Assembly (NCBI GenBank): GCA_964628055.1
Contig: CAZVNL010000003.1
Coordinates: 32,558 to 96,557, forward strand
Reading direction: 5' to 3'
DNA from: CAZBEL01 sp964628055
GTDB lineage: Bacteria > Fidelibacterota > Marinisomatia > Marinisomatales > TCS56
Length of the DNA stretch: 64,000 nucleotides
Shown: one piece after another, positions 25,263 through 35,379 of the stretch
Layout of the letters: every line of letters begins with the position of its first letter
Numbering within the stretch: the stretch's first letter is position 1
Position numbers and translations under genes: made by a program
Notes under the pieces: generated by a model
What the model saw: the letters and a program-made list of their open reading frames with translations, nothing else
What the model was told of the DNA's origin: nothing
Database searches by the model: none

Positions 25263-27329
25263 CTAACCCACATTAACCTGTTTCAATAAGGGTTGGTAAT
25301 CCTTCAGAAATCGGTCCCGTAGAAGACGATGCTCCACATCCCCCAGGCGAGGGTCTTTTTCCACCAGCGTAAAAGCCGCCTGGCGGGCTTTCTTGATTAT
25401 GGGTCCGTCAAACACCAAATCGGCAATCCGGTACTTTAAGAAACCGCTCTGACGACGACCATAAAACTCTCCTGGCCCACGCATTTTTAAATCTTCAGCA
25501 GCGATCACAAAGCCATCGCTCGTCTTTTCGATAATGGCTAAGCGTTCCTGAGCTTCGGCAGTGGGTTTACGCTGGACCAGAATACAATAACTTTTTTCGC
25601 TACCCCGCCCCACCCGGCCACGCAACTGGTGTAGCTGTGTCAATCCGAAACGGTCGGCATGTTCCACCAACATGACGGTAGCATTGGGAACGTCTATTCC
25701 CACCTCAATTACTGTGGTGGAGACTAAAATTTGCAGTTCGTTCCGGGCAAAGGCATCCATCACCGCATCTTTTTTCTCCTTTTTCATTCTCCCGTGCAGG
25801 AGGCCCACTTCAACCTCTGGGAAAATATGGGTAGACAGGTATTCGTGTCCCTCTACTGCCGCCGCCACGTCGCTGCGCTCTGTTTCCTCCACCAGCGGGA
25901 ACACCACCATACACTGACGCCCACGACGTACCTCTGCGGCCATGAAACGGTAGATTTTAGGCAGACGGTCAGGGTCTACCACCGTCGTGATTACCGGTTT
26001 ACGATCTTTCGGCATTTCATCGATGATGGAAAGATCCATGTCTCCGTGGTAGGTGATCGCCAGGGTCCGGGGAATGGGTGTAGCCGTCATGGCTAAGAAA
26101 TGGGGATTATAGCCTTTGGCTTGCAAATCCCCCCGCTGAACCACGCCAAACCGGTGCTGTTCATCTACGATCACCAGCCCCAATTCACGAAAGGTGACAT
26201 CCTTCTGAATGAGCGCGTGGGTTCCAACGACAATACCCACACGGCCTGCTGCCAAACCGGTAAGGACCTTGCGCCGCTCCTGAGCCGGAAGATTCCCCAC
26301 TAAAAGGGCACAACTGAGATGGACTAAATCCGCGTATCGTTTGAAAGAACGATAGTGTTGATGAGCCAATATCTCGGTGGGGGCCATGACAGCCACCTGG
26401 ACCCCGTTGGCCACGGCTATGGCCGCCGTTAAAACGGCCACGATCGTCTTTCCCGAACCCACATCCCCTTGAAGGAGACGATTCATGGGAACCGGACGCG
26501 CCAGATCCTGGCGTATCTCCCGCAAAACCAGCTTCTGAGCATCAGTAAGTTCAAAATCCAACCTGTCATATATCCGTCGTACAGCCGGTCCTACTTTGGC
26601 CAGCGGTTTGGCGCCCAAATGCTGGTTCGTCGCGCGTCGCAATGCCATGAGGAGTTGGAGAAAAAAATGTTCATCAAACTTCAGGCGGTAGATGGACCGC
26701 TTCAATTGGGCTTCATTCTCGGCGAAGTGTATCCACTGGAGGGCATCGTCCAAAGGAATTAAGCGGTATTGCTCCCGGAAGGCAACAGGAAAATGATCGC
26801 TCACTACCGGTTCACTTTCCAGAATCCGTCGCAAGAGACGGCGTAAACCCAGATTATCCAACCCCACCTCTTTCAGCTCCTGAGTAAGGGGATAAAGGGG
26901 AACAATGGCACCGGAATTAATGGGGTCCTCCCCTGTTTTAAGCTGGTCATATTCCGGATGGACGAGCTGATAACCGTTGTAGAACTCTACCTTACCGTGG
27001 GCTGCCAGGAGGGCGCCTTTTTGGATCGATTTTTTAACATAAGGCACAGCGTTAAACCAGGTGAGGGTCACATAACCCGTCCCGTCATAGAGGATGGCTT
27101 GAAAGAGTTTTCGTCGCCGTGTCTGCCGTTCATCCGCCACCTGTACCGTCCCCACTACCGTTACGACCTGGTCTTTTTGCAGGTCTTTTAGGGGGGTTAC
27201 AGTGGTACGGTCTAAATGCCGGCGGGGAAAATAATATAACAGATCGGAAAGTGTTTCAACGCCTGCTTTTTGCAGCGCCTCCGCTCGGCGGGGACCCACT
27301 CCTTTGATAAATTGAACTGGTGTTGCCAT
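25263..27329 (-). CDS. recG: ATP-dependent DNA helicase RecG
   Basis: About 688 aa from the ATG at 27329 (a GTG ten codons upstream at 27359 is possible). An N-terminal wedge with OB fold (~50-150) is followed by a superfamily 2 helicase core: Walker A LLQGDVGSGKTIVA, DEQH box VIVDEQHRFGVVQ, TATPIPRTLA, and motif VI HQLRGRVGRGSEKSYCIL. RecG remodels stalled forks and branched DNA. It stands between DUF4139 and a non-coding region, apparently in its own unit. Confidence 0.97.
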   Translation of the reverse strand: MATPVQFIKGVGPRRAEALQKAGVETLSDLLYYFPRRHLDRTTVTPLKDLQKDQVVTVVGTVQVADERQTRRRKLFQAILYDGTGYVTLTWFNAVPYVKKSIQKGALLAAHGKVEFYNGYQLVHPEYDQLKTGEDPINSGAIVPLYPLTQELKEVGLDNLGLRRLLRRILESEPVVSDHFPVAFREQYRLIPLDDALQWIHFAENEAQLKRSIYRLKFDEHFFLQLLMALRRATNQHLGAKPLAKVGPAVRRIYDRLDFELTDAQKLVLREIRQDLARPVPMNRLLQGDVGSGKTIVAVLTAAIAVANGVQVAVMAPTEILAHQHYRSFKRYADLVHLSCALLVGNLPAQERRKVLTGLAAGRVGIVVGTHALIQKDVTFRELGLVIVDEQHRFGVVQRGDLQAKGYNPHFLAMTATPIPRTLAITYHGDMDLSIIDEMPKDRKPVITTVVDPDRLPKIYRFMAAEVRRGRQCMVVFPLVEETERSDVAAAVEGHEYLSTHIFPEVEVGLLHGRMKKEKKDAVMDAFARNELQILVSTTVIEVGIDVPNATVMLVEHADRFGLTQLHQLRGRVGRGSEKSYCILVQRKPTAEAQERLAIIEKTSDGFVIAAEDLKMRGPGEFYGRRQSGFLKYRIADLVFDGPIIKKARQAAFTLVEKDPRLGDVEHRLLRDRFLKDYQPLLKQVNVG

Positions 27330-27428
27330 CTGCAGGGGAGGTCGCGGGGCGGAATTCACAAACTACACTGAAAAAGGGTGAAATGTCCGGCCGCTACACC
27401 TAAATATTAGCTAAAACTTCAGGGAGCC

Positions 27429-28778
27429 CTATTTCCACTCCTTGCGATAGGTGTAAGTCACCACTTTGGAAGCCTCTGGCAACACCATGAGCGGGATATG
27501 AATAGTGGAAGCATCTTTCTTTAAATAATTGTCAGAGGCCTCCCGAATCACCCAATCACCCCTGATGTGTTCAATGAGACGCACCTGAATTGTGTCTGTG
27601 CGAGTATTCGTAACCTGGATTTCGATGGAGGCTTCCTCGCTTTTCCGTTGCCGGTCGTAGTTCAGGATACGTCGTTTACCCACCACGTCAAAGGCTCGCC
27701 CGGCAATAAGGGTAGCGGTTCCCCCGCGGGGGACCTGCTTGATCCGATCTTCTCCGGTGAATTCCAGGTTCCCGGAAGAGGTTTGCAAATACAACTCGAT
27801 TTTCCCTTCAGGTAAGGGAACGTTCAGGTTATTTTCTTCGGTATTGGCGAAGACATATTCTACGGACAAAGGTTCTTCCCTTTGGCTACGTTCGGAGTTC
27901 TCAAAGAGATACGTTTTTTGGTAGGTTATCTCCCGGGGATCATAGATGCGGATCGTAACGCTCTCGCTCCCCCGGAAGACCATGCGCTCCGGGATTGTGT
28001 AAATGTGATAATCACCTAAGCGTTCCTCCGTAGGGAGGGACCCTTCATCAAAGGCCAATTGCGCCTTGAACTGAGCCCCTTCTGGGCCACCCCGCCGCCG
28101 ACCGAGCTTGCTGATACGCTTCAACTTCCCTTCCACTAATTGCAAATTCAGGTTGGTAAAGTCCACATTGCTACCGTTTTTAACGAAGGCCTCCGTGAGG
28201 AGCGTCGCCTGGGACCATTCCGGCTGGACAATCAACCGATATACGGCATCCCAATCGAAACCCTCGGTAAGATAGACCAAATCCCCTTTCAACACGCCGG
28301 CTTGGGCAGGGCGAATATCCCATTCCAAAGTGGGATAAAATTGCGGTTGGTCAACGATGCCCTTGATTATAAGATAAGCGATGCGCTCCCGGGGAATGAT
28401 ATAAACCTCTTTCCGACCCTGCACGGTAATCCCAGTGGAGCTCAATTCCAACAGGTTGCCTACCACCTCCTTACCGGTTTGAATGCGAACGGTGACCTCT
28501 TTCCCGATCTGTTCCTGGAGGTAGGCGGCTCCTGAGAACACTTTTCCCACGTAACGCTGGCGCAGGATAGAAGCCCCCTCTAAAGTCAAAAAGGGCGAAT
28601 CTAAAATTAACCCGCGGGGTAAATTCTCGTGATGGATGGCTGTGCGCCCTCTCTCAACGGTCCATTGGACCGGCTGTTTTACCAGGGCATACCCATCTTT
28701 GTAAATCGTCATAGTTGCCCGATCGGATTGACTAAACCCGACCGCTACCAGAAAGAGAAGGTTTAAAAATAGTCTCAT
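27429..28778 (-). CDS. DUF4139 secreted protein
   Basis: 449 aa with signal peptide (LFLNLLFLVAVGFSQ). A beta-rich N-terminal region (TIYKDGYALVKQPVQW; LPRGLILDSPFLTLEG) and a C-terminal DUF4139-type domain containing LVYLTEGFDWDAVYRLIV and YDREQ-like strands. The family is abundant in outer-membrane bacteria, function unknown. Start ATG overlaps the valS stop by 4 bp (ATGA), so it is translated with valS, an odd pairing. Confidence 0.75.
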   Translation of the reverse strand: MRLFLNLLFLVAVGFSQSDRATMTIYKDGYALVKQPVQWTVERGRTAIHHENLPRGLILDSPFLTLEGASILRQRYVGKVFSGAAYLQEQIGKEVTVRIQTGKEVVGNLLELSSTGITVQGRKEVYIIPRERIAYLIIKGIVDQPQFYPTLEWDIRPAQAGVLKGDLVYLTEGFDWDAVYRLIVQPEWSQATLLTEAFVKNGSNVDFTNLNLQLVEGKLKRISKLGRRRGGPEGAQFKAQLAFDEGSLPTEERLGDYHIYTIPERMVFRGSESVTIRIYDPREITYQKTYLFENSERSQREEPLSVEYVFANTEENNLNVPLPEGKIELYLQTSSGNLEFTGEDRIKQVPRGGTATLIAGRAFDVVGKRRILNYDRQRKSEEASIEIQVTNTRTDTIQVRLIEHIRGDWVIREASDNYLKKDASTIHIPLMVLPEASKVVTYTYRKEWK

Positions 28779-31429
28779 TGCAGCATCTCCAGATTAGATT
28801 GCACTTTTTCCAATTCCGTAGAAAGGGTCTGTAATTTTTCACGCTCCCGTTCGATGACTTGTTGTGGCGCCCGGGTGAGGAAATTCTCATTAGCCAATTT
28901 CCGCTCAATACCCTGAATGTATCCCATTACTTCATCAAAACGCTTCTTTAGGCGCCGCTGTTCCAACGCCAAGTCAATAAGACCCTCCAAAGGCATATAA
29001 ATCTCCATTCCCCCGGTAACAGCCACTGCCGAGTGGGGTGGTTTTGTGGCTTCTGGATCAATGGTAATGTCCTGAATTCTGGTAAGGGACTGAATGATCT
29101 CCAAATATTCCCGGATCAGCTGGGAATGGTCGCCCGCAACTTTGATAACCACTTCACCTTTCCGAGCCGGGGGCACGTTCATCTGGCTACGGATGGTGCG
29201 AATTCCAGTGATTACCCCCTGCAAAGTCTCCATGGGCGCCAGGGCGGCGGGTGCTTCCCACGGCTCTTGCTGAACAGGCCAGGGAGCTACAATGAGATCA
29301 GGCTCGCCGGTGGCTTTAAAATGCTGCCATAGATCCTCGGTAATAAAAGGAGCGTAAGGATGAAGCAGGGCCAAAATGGATTTTAATACCTCTACGGCCA
29401 CAAAACGGGCCTGCCGGGCTTTCTCCGGATCGGATCCCTGAAATCTGATCTTGGCAATCTCCACGTACCAGTCACAATAATCGCTCCAGGTAAATTCGTA
29501 GATGACCTTGGCAGCTTCGTTGAAATGAAAGCGCTTTAACTGGTCATCAACCCGCCCAATCGTCCGGTTCAGGCAATGTAAAATCCAACGCTCCGGCAAA
29601 TCCAATTTTTCATAATCTAATTCTGCCGGGGAGGTCTCTGCACCATCCAAATTCATGATTACAAAGCGGGCGGCATTCCACAGCTTGTTCATAAAATTCC
29701 GGCCTATTTCCAGGCGGTTAGTGGAAAAGAGGACATCTAAGCCCTGGGGCGCCATGAGCATGATCCCCATTCTGACAGCGTCGGTCCCATACCGGTTGAA
29801 CAGCTCAAAGGGGTCAGGGGAATTCCCCAGGGACTTGCTGAACTTCCGTCCCCGTTCGTCTCGGAGAATGCTGGTGAAATAGACATCCTTAAAGGGCGGC
29901 TTACCCATAAACTCGTACCCGGCCATGATCATGCGTGCCACCCAGAAAAAGATAATGTCGGGTCCCGTCACTAACACATGGGTGGGATAGAAATAGTGCA
30001 GTTCTTCACTCTCGTTGGGCCAGGAATGCACGGCAAAGGGCCACAACCAGGAACTGGCCCACGTATCCAGCACGTCTGGGTCCTGCTCAAGATTAGAACC
30101 GCCACACTGGCTACAGGTTTTCGGAGGCTCTACCTGAACCATGATCTGCTCACAACCCTGGCAAGTATACACGGGAATACGATGGCCCCACCAGAGCTGG
30201 CGGCTAATACACCAATCCTTAATATTCTCCATCCAATGATTGTAGGTTTTGACCCAGTGGGCGGGATGAAACCGAATCTTGCCCGCGGCTACCGCCTCCC
30301 GGGCCGGCTTGGCCAACTCGGTCATCCGCAAAAACCACTGATCGGAAAGGTAAGTCTCAATGGGGACGTGTCCCCGTTCCGAGTAACCTACTTTGTGCCG
30401 GTAGTCCTCCACCTTCTCCAGGAGGCCCTGAGCTTTCAAATCGGCAATCACCGCTTCCCGCGCATGTTCCCGGCTTAATCCTTGATAGCGGTCGGGAACC
30501 TTTCCGTTCAAAGAGGCGTCGGGATTGAAGATGTTGATTACCTCCAACCCATGGGTAAGCCCCATGGCGTAGTCGTTAGGATCGTGAGCGGGGGTAACTT
30601 TTACGCACCCTGTTCCAAACTCCGGGTCGACAAAGTCATCAGCGATGATGGGGAGTTCCCGACCTACTAAAGGAAGCCAAGCTTTCTGACCCACCAGGTC
30701 TTTAAAGCGCGGGTCGTGGGGATTCACGGCAATGGCCGTATCCCCTAACATGGTCTCTGGTCGCGTGGTTGCCACCCTTACAAAACCGTCATGGCCCACT
30801 AGGGGATACCGCAAATACCATAATTTCCCTTGGACCGCCCGATAAAGGACTTCCTCATCGGAAATAGCCGATTGGGAGACGGGGCACCAGTTCACCAATC
30901 GGTGCCCGCGGTAGATTAACCCTTTGTGGTATAAACGGACGAATGCTTCCAGCACAGCGCGGCTATAGTTTTTATCCATCGTGAAACGCTCGCGCTGCCA
31001 ATCACAGGAACAACCCAATTTCTTCAATTGACTGATGATGATACCGCCGTATTTTTTCTTCCAGGCCCAGGCCTGTTCTAAAAAAGTCTCCCGGCTCAAG
31101 TCTTCCTTGCGAATTCCCTGCGCGGCAAGATGCTTGACCACCTTGGCCTCCGTGGCGATGGAGGCGTGATCGGTACCGGGAATCCAACAGGCCTGTTTCC
31201 CCTTCATGCGGGCTTGGCGGATGAGGATATCTTGCATAGTATTATTCAGGACATGACCCATGGTAAGCATACCGGTAACATTGGGGGGAGGAATCACAAT
31301 TGTAAAGGGTTCCCGGTGGGGGTCAGGCTCCATGTGAAAATAGCCTTTACGCTCCCAGTGGCTATACCACCTCGCTTCCACCTGGGCGGGTTGGTAAACC
31401 TTATCTAAAACCACCGGATTCATTTCCAC
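28775..31429 (-). CDS. valS: Valyl-tRNA synthetase
   Basis: 884 aa. Class I signatures are PPPNVTGMLTMGHVLNN (HIGH-equivalent is TMGH) and KFSKSLGNSPDPFEL (KMSKS-equivalent). An editing CP1 domain is inserted (~180-380; ATTRPETMLGDTAIAVNP, the valine family hallmark) along with a zinc-type CQGCEQIMVQ...CSQCGG, an anticodon-binding domain and a C-terminal coiled-coil arm (~815-884). GTG at 31429 or ATG two codons later. Confidence 0.98.
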   Translation of the reverse strand: MEMNPVVLDKVYQPAQVEARWYSHWERKGYFHMEPDPHREPFTIVIPPPNVTGMLTMGHVLNNTMQDILIRQARMKGKQACWIPGTDHASIATEAKVVKHLAAQGIRKEDLSRETFLEQAWAWKKKYGGIIISQLKKLGCSCDWQRERFTMDKNYSRAVLEAFVRLYHKGLIYRGHRLVNWCPVSQSAISDEEVLYRAVQGKLWYLRYPLVGHDGFVRVATTRPETMLGDTAIAVNPHDPRFKDLVGQKAWLPLVGRELPIIADDFVDPEFGTGCVKVTPAHDPNDYAMGLTHGLEVINIFNPDASLNGKVPDRYQGLSREHAREAVIADLKAQGLLEKVEDYRHKVGYSERGHVPIETYLSDQWFLRMTELAKPAREAVAAGKIRFHPAHWVKTYNHWMENIKDWCISRQLWWGHRIPVYTCQGCEQIMVQVEPPKTCSQCGGSNLEQDPDVLDTWASSWLWPFAVHSWPNESEELHYFYPTHVLVTGPDIIFFWVARMIMAGYEFMGKPPFKDVYFTSILRDERGRKFSKSLGNSPDPFELFNRYGTDAVRMGIMLMAPQGLDVLFSTNRLEIGRNFMNKLWNAARFVIMNLDGAETSPAELDYEKLDLPERWILHCLNRTIGRVDDQLKRFHFNEAAKVIYEFTWSDYCDWYVEIAKIRFQGSDPEKARQARFVAVEVLKSILALLHPYAPFITEDLWQHFKATGEPDLIVAPWPVQQEPWEAPAALAPMETLQGVITGIRTIRSQMNVPPARKGEVVIKVAGDHSQLIREYLEIIQSLTRIQDITIDPEATKPPHSAVAVTGGMEIYMPLEGLIDLALEQRRLKKRFDEVMGYIQGIERKLANENFLTRAPQQVIEREREKLQTLSTELEKVQSNLEMLQ

Positions 31430-31456
31430 AGGATCGTTTGCCGTCGTCGATGGGAA

Positions 31457-31960
31457 TTACCGTTCGAGAATTAAACTAAAGGCGGTCGTCAGTTTTAATA
31501 CGTCCTGGTTGGCTTTCACCAGTTTGCGGGTAATGATCCGTCCCAGGTTCCGCATGAGCTTGTAACCAATACTCGGATCAGTTTTGCAGACCTCATACAA
31601 ATCTTCCTTGGTGATTTTAACCAATTCACATTCGGTGATGGACTTCACGTTAGCCGTTCGGCGGTCTCCATCATCAAAAAGGGACATCTCCCCGAAAACG
31701 GGGTACATATCACTGGTGATGTGGATCATGGCCTTTTCACGATTATCAATCCTTCCTTTGGTCAGGGGCAGGGTCAGGGCCTTGGTTACTTCGACTTCGC
31801 CAGCGGTGAGGAGGTAAATACTATCCCCCACCTCCCCTTCGGTAATAAACTGTTCTTCGGCAGGAATTGTCATCTGGGTTCCTTTTTCACAGAACCGCTT
31901 GATTTCGCCATCCTCCATATCCCGGAAGATTTCAAAGGCTTTGGCTTGTGCTATTTCCAT
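31457..31960 (-). CDS. Cyclic-nucleotide-binding domain protein
   Basis: 167 aa from the ATG at 31960, with GAGG five bases upstream; an upstream extension in frame would run into the channel gene and is rejected. One cNMP-binding beta-roll with EGEVGDSIYLLTAGEVEV, then phosphate-binding FGEMSLFDDGDRRTANV keeping the Arg that contacts the cyclic phosphate, and a C-helix region. There is no DNA-binding or catalytic domain. It begins 7 bp after the K+ channel gene, suggesting it may be a separate gating or signalling partner of that channel. Confidence 0.85.
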   Translation of the reverse strand: MEIAQAKAFEIFRDMEDGEIKRFCEKGTQMTIPAEEQFITEGEVGDSIYLLTAGEVEVTKALTLPLTKGRIDNREKAMIHITSDMYPVFGEMSLFDDGDRRTANVKSITECELVKITKEDLYEVCKTDPSIGYKLMRNLGRIITRKLVKANQDVLKLTTAFSLILER

Positions 31961-31967
31961 GAAGACC

Positions 31968-33092
31968 TCACGGTATGATAATGGCGCGTTCGCCAGCTTT
32001 AATAAGATACTCTTTACCGGGATTAATCGCCGTCTGAATTTTGCTCTCTTCCTGCAAGGAGATACCACCCTCCTTTAATTTCCGTTCGATGAAAGCGTCT
32101 AAAGCGGACGTATCCGCCGAGAGAACTTCCCCAATTCCCAGGTTTTCCTCCTCCGAGTAGATCCCCACTAAAATCCACCCATGTTTCGTATGAAAATGAT
32201 CAAACAGATCTTCAAAGGATTGGCCAATAAACTCCTTGGGGATGGAAACCCGTTTGAAACGCGCCGGAGTTTTATTGTTGAAGAGGGTATTAATCGTTTG
32301 GGGAATCCCCGGATCCATGACATGCGAAGCGAGAATATAGGCCCCAAAATCGTCACTTACCACTACTTCATCCACATTGGCCCGGCGAATGTGGGTTAAA
32401 TTTTCCCGATCGCTCAGGTAGGCAATAACCCGAACATTGGGCTCCATCCCTTTGATAGTAAGGGTGGCAAATATGGTCTTTTCATCGGGATTCACCACCG
32501 TCCCATTAACAATATTGGGAATGATGACCACTGTGGAGGCTTCTCGCAGGTTGGCCTGTTCCAGAATCTGTTCGCTGGTAAAATCCCCGGCGACGAAATG
32601 CAAGCGGACGTCCCGGTAGCGATTCTTGAGATGGTTGATCTGATCCTCCCCCAAATCGTTGATTAGAACTAAATCCAGGGATTCCCCTTCGGAGAGATAC
32701 TGGATGGAGTCCATAATCTGCTCCCCGTTCTTGTTCCATCCACAGAGAATAATATGATCACTTACTTTTACTTTTTCCAAGCCTTTATCCTCCCGGATAC
32801 GTTTTGCTACAAAAATGGATGATATGGTGGCGGTGAGGAGTGACACTAAGGAAATGCCGGCAAACATTACCAAGACGGCGAATACCCTTCCTTCCATGGA
32901 CTGGGGTGTATAATCACCGTACCCCACCGTGGTCATGGTGACAATGGCCCACCAGAACGGATTTTCACCTTCCGTAATCTTACCCGCTTCCAGGTGCCTC
33001 AATACCACGCCCCCCAGGAGCATGACAATGAAAATCCCCATGGCCACTTGGAAGAAGCTGTTACGAATCAGAACTCTAAACCACCGACGCAC
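31968..33092 (-). CDS. K+ channel with RCK (TrkA-N) domain, MthK-like
   Basis: 374 aa. Two membrane helices (~15-31 and ~69-95) flank a pore loop with selectivity filter TVGYGD at residues 55-60. An RCK N-lobe starts near 111 (DHIILCGWNKNGEQ, a modified GxGxxG turn), with a C-lobe from ~270 to the end. It forms a tetrameric potassium channel gated by ligand on the cytoplasmic RCK ring. Start GTG at 33092. The adjacent cNMP-binding gene could supply extra control. Confidence 0.93.
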   Translation of the reverse strand: MRRWFRVLIRNSFFQVAMGIFIVMLLGGVVLRHLEAGKITEGENPFWWAIVTMTTVGYGDYTPQSMEGRVFAVLVMFAGISLVSLLTATISSIFVAKRIREDKGLEKVKVSDHIILCGWNKNGEQIMDSIQYLSEGESLDLVLINDLGEDQINHLKNRYRDVRLHFVAGDFTSEQILEQANLREASTVVIIPNIVNGTVVNPDEKTIFATLTIKGMEPNVRVIAYLSDRENLTHIRRANVDEVVVSDDFGAYILASHVMDPGIPQTINTLFNNKTPARFKRVSIPKEFIGQSFEDLFDHFHTKHGWILVGIYSEEENLGIGEVLSADTSALDAFIERKLKEGGISLQEESKIQTAINPGKEYLIKAGERAIIIP

Positions 33093-33279
33093 AGTGAAAA
33101 ATTTAAGGCTATCCTACTAAAGAAATAAGGATTGGATTTCAGATTCCCAAATTCCACTAAAAACGAAGTGAGCGCTGTTCATTGGGCTACATTTCGTGGT
33201 AACTGCCTTGCTAACGCAAAAGTTTAGTAAAGTGCCTGGCCAACCTTAAAACCAAATAGCGCCCTGTCCTATAATATGC

Positions 33280-34692
33280 TCACCGACCCCTCTCCAACAC
33301 GGACACCGCCTCAATATGCGGTGTGTGGGGAAACATATCAACCACGGTCATGTGTCGGAGAGTATATTCACCTTCCATAATGGCCGCCACATCCCGAGCC
33401 TGGGTAGTGGGGTTGCAAGACACATACACGATACGTTTGGCCTTCAGCGCTCGCAGGATCGGCAATAGACGCTTATGGATGCCCGCCCGCGGAGGATCCA
33501 AAATAATAGTATCCGGTTCCGGAAGCGTTGACCAGAGTTCTTTCAGTCGGGTGACCCGGTCCAGGTTCGCCTGGTGGAAATAGGCATTTCCAATCCCGTT
33601 GGCCACGGCATTGCGGGTGGCATCTTCCACGGCGGTGGAGATTAATTCAAAACCGTGTACCGCGTTAGCCTGGGGCGCCAGAAATAGGGCAATGGACCCG
33701 GCCCCGCAGTAAAGATCGTAAACGACCTCCCTCCCCGTGAGAGCCGCGCCTTCCAAAACAGCACCATACAATCGCTCGGCCTGTAAAGTGTTGGTCTGGA
33801 AAAAAGAGTTGGCGGAGATTTCCAGGGTCAGATCCCCCACCTTTTCCTCGATGGTAGAGTTACCGTGTAATAAAAATTCGTACTCCCCGAAAGCAATATC
33901 CGCTTTCCGGGTATTAATGTTATTAATTACGGAGGTCAGTTCGGGAAACCGGTCTACAAGGACCTTCACCAGGGGTTCCAGGGCTGCTCTGTTTTCATAA
34001 GCCGTGACGATATTCACCATGGTCTGGCCTGTGCGGAATCCAAAGCGCAACACCAGGTACCGCAGAAACCCTGTGTGCGTCCTGGGATTGTAGGGTTTTA
34101 AACCGTGTTCCCGGGCTACCTCCTTAACCAAGTTAAGAATGGCATTCCCCGCCGGGGCCTGTAACAGGCACTCGCCGATGTCCAGGATTTTATCGAAACG
34201 CCCCGGAAGGTGTAAACCTAAGGCAAAATCCTTTCGTAGTTCCTGGGTTTCATCCGGTAAGACCCACCGGCGCTGGGAAAACGCAAATTCCATTTTGTTC
34301 CGGTAATGATAGATCTGTTCAGCCGGGATCACCCGGCCAACAGTAAAATCCGCAAGCTTGGTCTGATGGTGATAGATAGCCTCCACCTGGCGGCGTTTTT
34401 GTTCCACTTGCTCGGTATAATTCAAATGTTGCCATTGGCACCCACCACAGTAGGAAAAATGTTCACACCGGGGAACCACCGCATGGGGAGATTCCTTAAT
34501 AATCTCCAAAGCGCGAGCCTCTGCATAGCGACGCTTTTTCCGATAAATCAAAGCCTTGACGGTCTGACCAGGAAGCGCCCTGGACACAAAAACTACAAAG
34601 TCGCCAATCCGAGCGACACCACGACCACCGTAAGCCAGTGAATCAACGGTTAGTTCGATCTCCGAACCCTTTTTCACCACCAATTGAGACAT
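33280..34692 (-). CDS. TrmA/RumA-family uracil-C5 RNA methyltransferase
   Basis: 470 aa. TRAM domain at ~5-65 (LAYGGRGVARIGDFVVFV), cluster-type cysteines in CEHFSYCGGCQWQHL plus GECLL further on (probable 4Fe-4S), SAM motif VYDLYCGAGSIALFLA, DPPRAGIHKRL and catalytic Cys in VSCNPTTQARD. It methylates U in 23S rRNA (RlmD/RlmCD type) or U54 in tRNA; which one cannot be told by eye. ATG start; monocistronic. Downstream is rich in stops up to the channel gene. Confidence 0.93.
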   Translation of the reverse strand: MSQLVVKKGSEIELTVDSLAYGGRGVARIGDFVVFVSRALPGQTVKALIYRKKRRYAEARALEIIKESPHAVVPRCEHFSYCGGCQWQHLNYTEQVEQKRRQVEAIYHHQTKLADFTVGRVIPAEQIYHYRNKMEFAFSQRRWVLPDETQELRKDFALGLHLPGRFDKILDIGECLLQAPAGNAILNLVKEVAREHGLKPYNPRTHTGFLRYLVLRFGFRTGQTMVNIVTAYENRAALEPLVKVLVDRFPELTSVINNINTRKADIAFGEYEFLLHGNSTIEEKVGDLTLEISANSFFQTNTLQAERLYGAVLEGAALTGREVVYDLYCGAGSIALFLAPQANAVHGFELISTAVEDATRNAVANGIGNAYFHQANLDRVTRLKELWSTLPEPDTIILDPPRAGIHKRLLPILRALKAKRIVYVSCNPTTQARDVAAIMEGEYTLRHMTVVDMFPHTPHIEAVSVLERGR

Positions 34693-34808
34693 AAGGTAAA
34701 ATTACACCAAAAACCGGTGATGAACCTTGGGGTTTGGCTCAGGGAGAGCGCTCCTTGTAAAAAGAAAGACTATAAATAAAGGGATTGCGACCGATTAATA
34801 CGGATTGT

Positions 34809-35078
34809 TCAGCCCTTGTTTACTTGATCAACGATCCCAATAATTATAGAACGGATAGGGTCCAAGTCGTCCCCAACAATTTGCCGAGCGGAATTACCCT
34901 CGTCAATAACCAGCACAGTTTCGCCCGCCCCGGCATCCACGGAGTCAACGGCGATTAGGTACTTCCCAGTGGGTTCCCCGTCATCAGTCAACCGATCCAC
35001 TACCAACAACCGCCGGCGAATATAAAACTCGTGGTTGATCGTGGAGTGAATGGTACCGCAAACACGCCCTAAAATCAT
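34809..35078 (-). CDS. BMC-P pentameric shell vertex protein (EutN/CcmL), copy 1
   Basis: 89 aa, the length of EutN/CcmL. It starts with MILGRVCGTIHSTINHE and has the strands LLVVDRL, YLIAVDSVDAGAGETVLVI and IIIGIVDQV characteristic of the family. Pentamers cap the vertices of the microcompartment shell. Its ATG overlaps the stop of the next EutN gene (ATGA), and it is the last gene of the locus. It is the first of three divergent BMC-P paralogues. Confidence 0.95.
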   Translation of the reverse strand: MILGRVCGTIHSTINHEFYIRRRLLVVDRLTDDGEPTGKYLIAVDSVDAGAGETVLVIDEGNSARQIVGDDLDPIRSIIIGIVDQVNKG

Positions 35079-35377
35079 GTCTGCCCACCTGTCATATCAT
35101 TAATAGCTTTGTAAAGATGCACTTCGTCCACGATCCCGACGATAGTATCATCCACGGGGACAAACCAGGGATCCAGGGCCAGAGCGGCTTCCCGGGAGCT
35201 TTCGTAGTAGATGAGTTCCCCCGGCGCTCCCATGCGCGTAGCATCAGCGGCGACAATCGTTTCACCGACGGGCTTTTGCTGTTTATCCAAAGGTTGAACC
35301 AACAAGAAGGGTACGCCCTCCAGGCCATCATAGACCACCGCGGGGGTCAGGGTACCTACTACTTTCCCTAACAGCAT
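35075..35377 (-). CDS. BMC-P pentameric shell vertex protein (EutN/CcmL), copy 2
   Basis: 100 aa. MLLGKVVGTLTPAVVYDGLE, FLLVQPLD, VAADATRMGAPGELIYYESSREAAL and DDTIVGIVDEVHL are all family features. A ~10-residue C-terminal tail extends past the usual end. It follows the BMC-T gene after 2 bp and overlaps the next EutN gene by 4 bp. Confidence 0.95.
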   Translation of the reverse strand: MLLGKVVGTLTPAVVYDGLEGVPFLLVQPLDKQQKPVGETIVAADATRMGAPGELIYYESSREAALALDPWFVPVDDTIVGIVDEVHLYKAINDMTGGQT

Positions 35378-35379
35378 AA

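Noticed and set aside
31961..32068. Extended 203-residue version of the cNMP-binding protein
   Set aside because: The extra N-terminal part reads through the 3' end of the K+ channel gene in another frame, and a good ribosome site supports the ATG at 31960.
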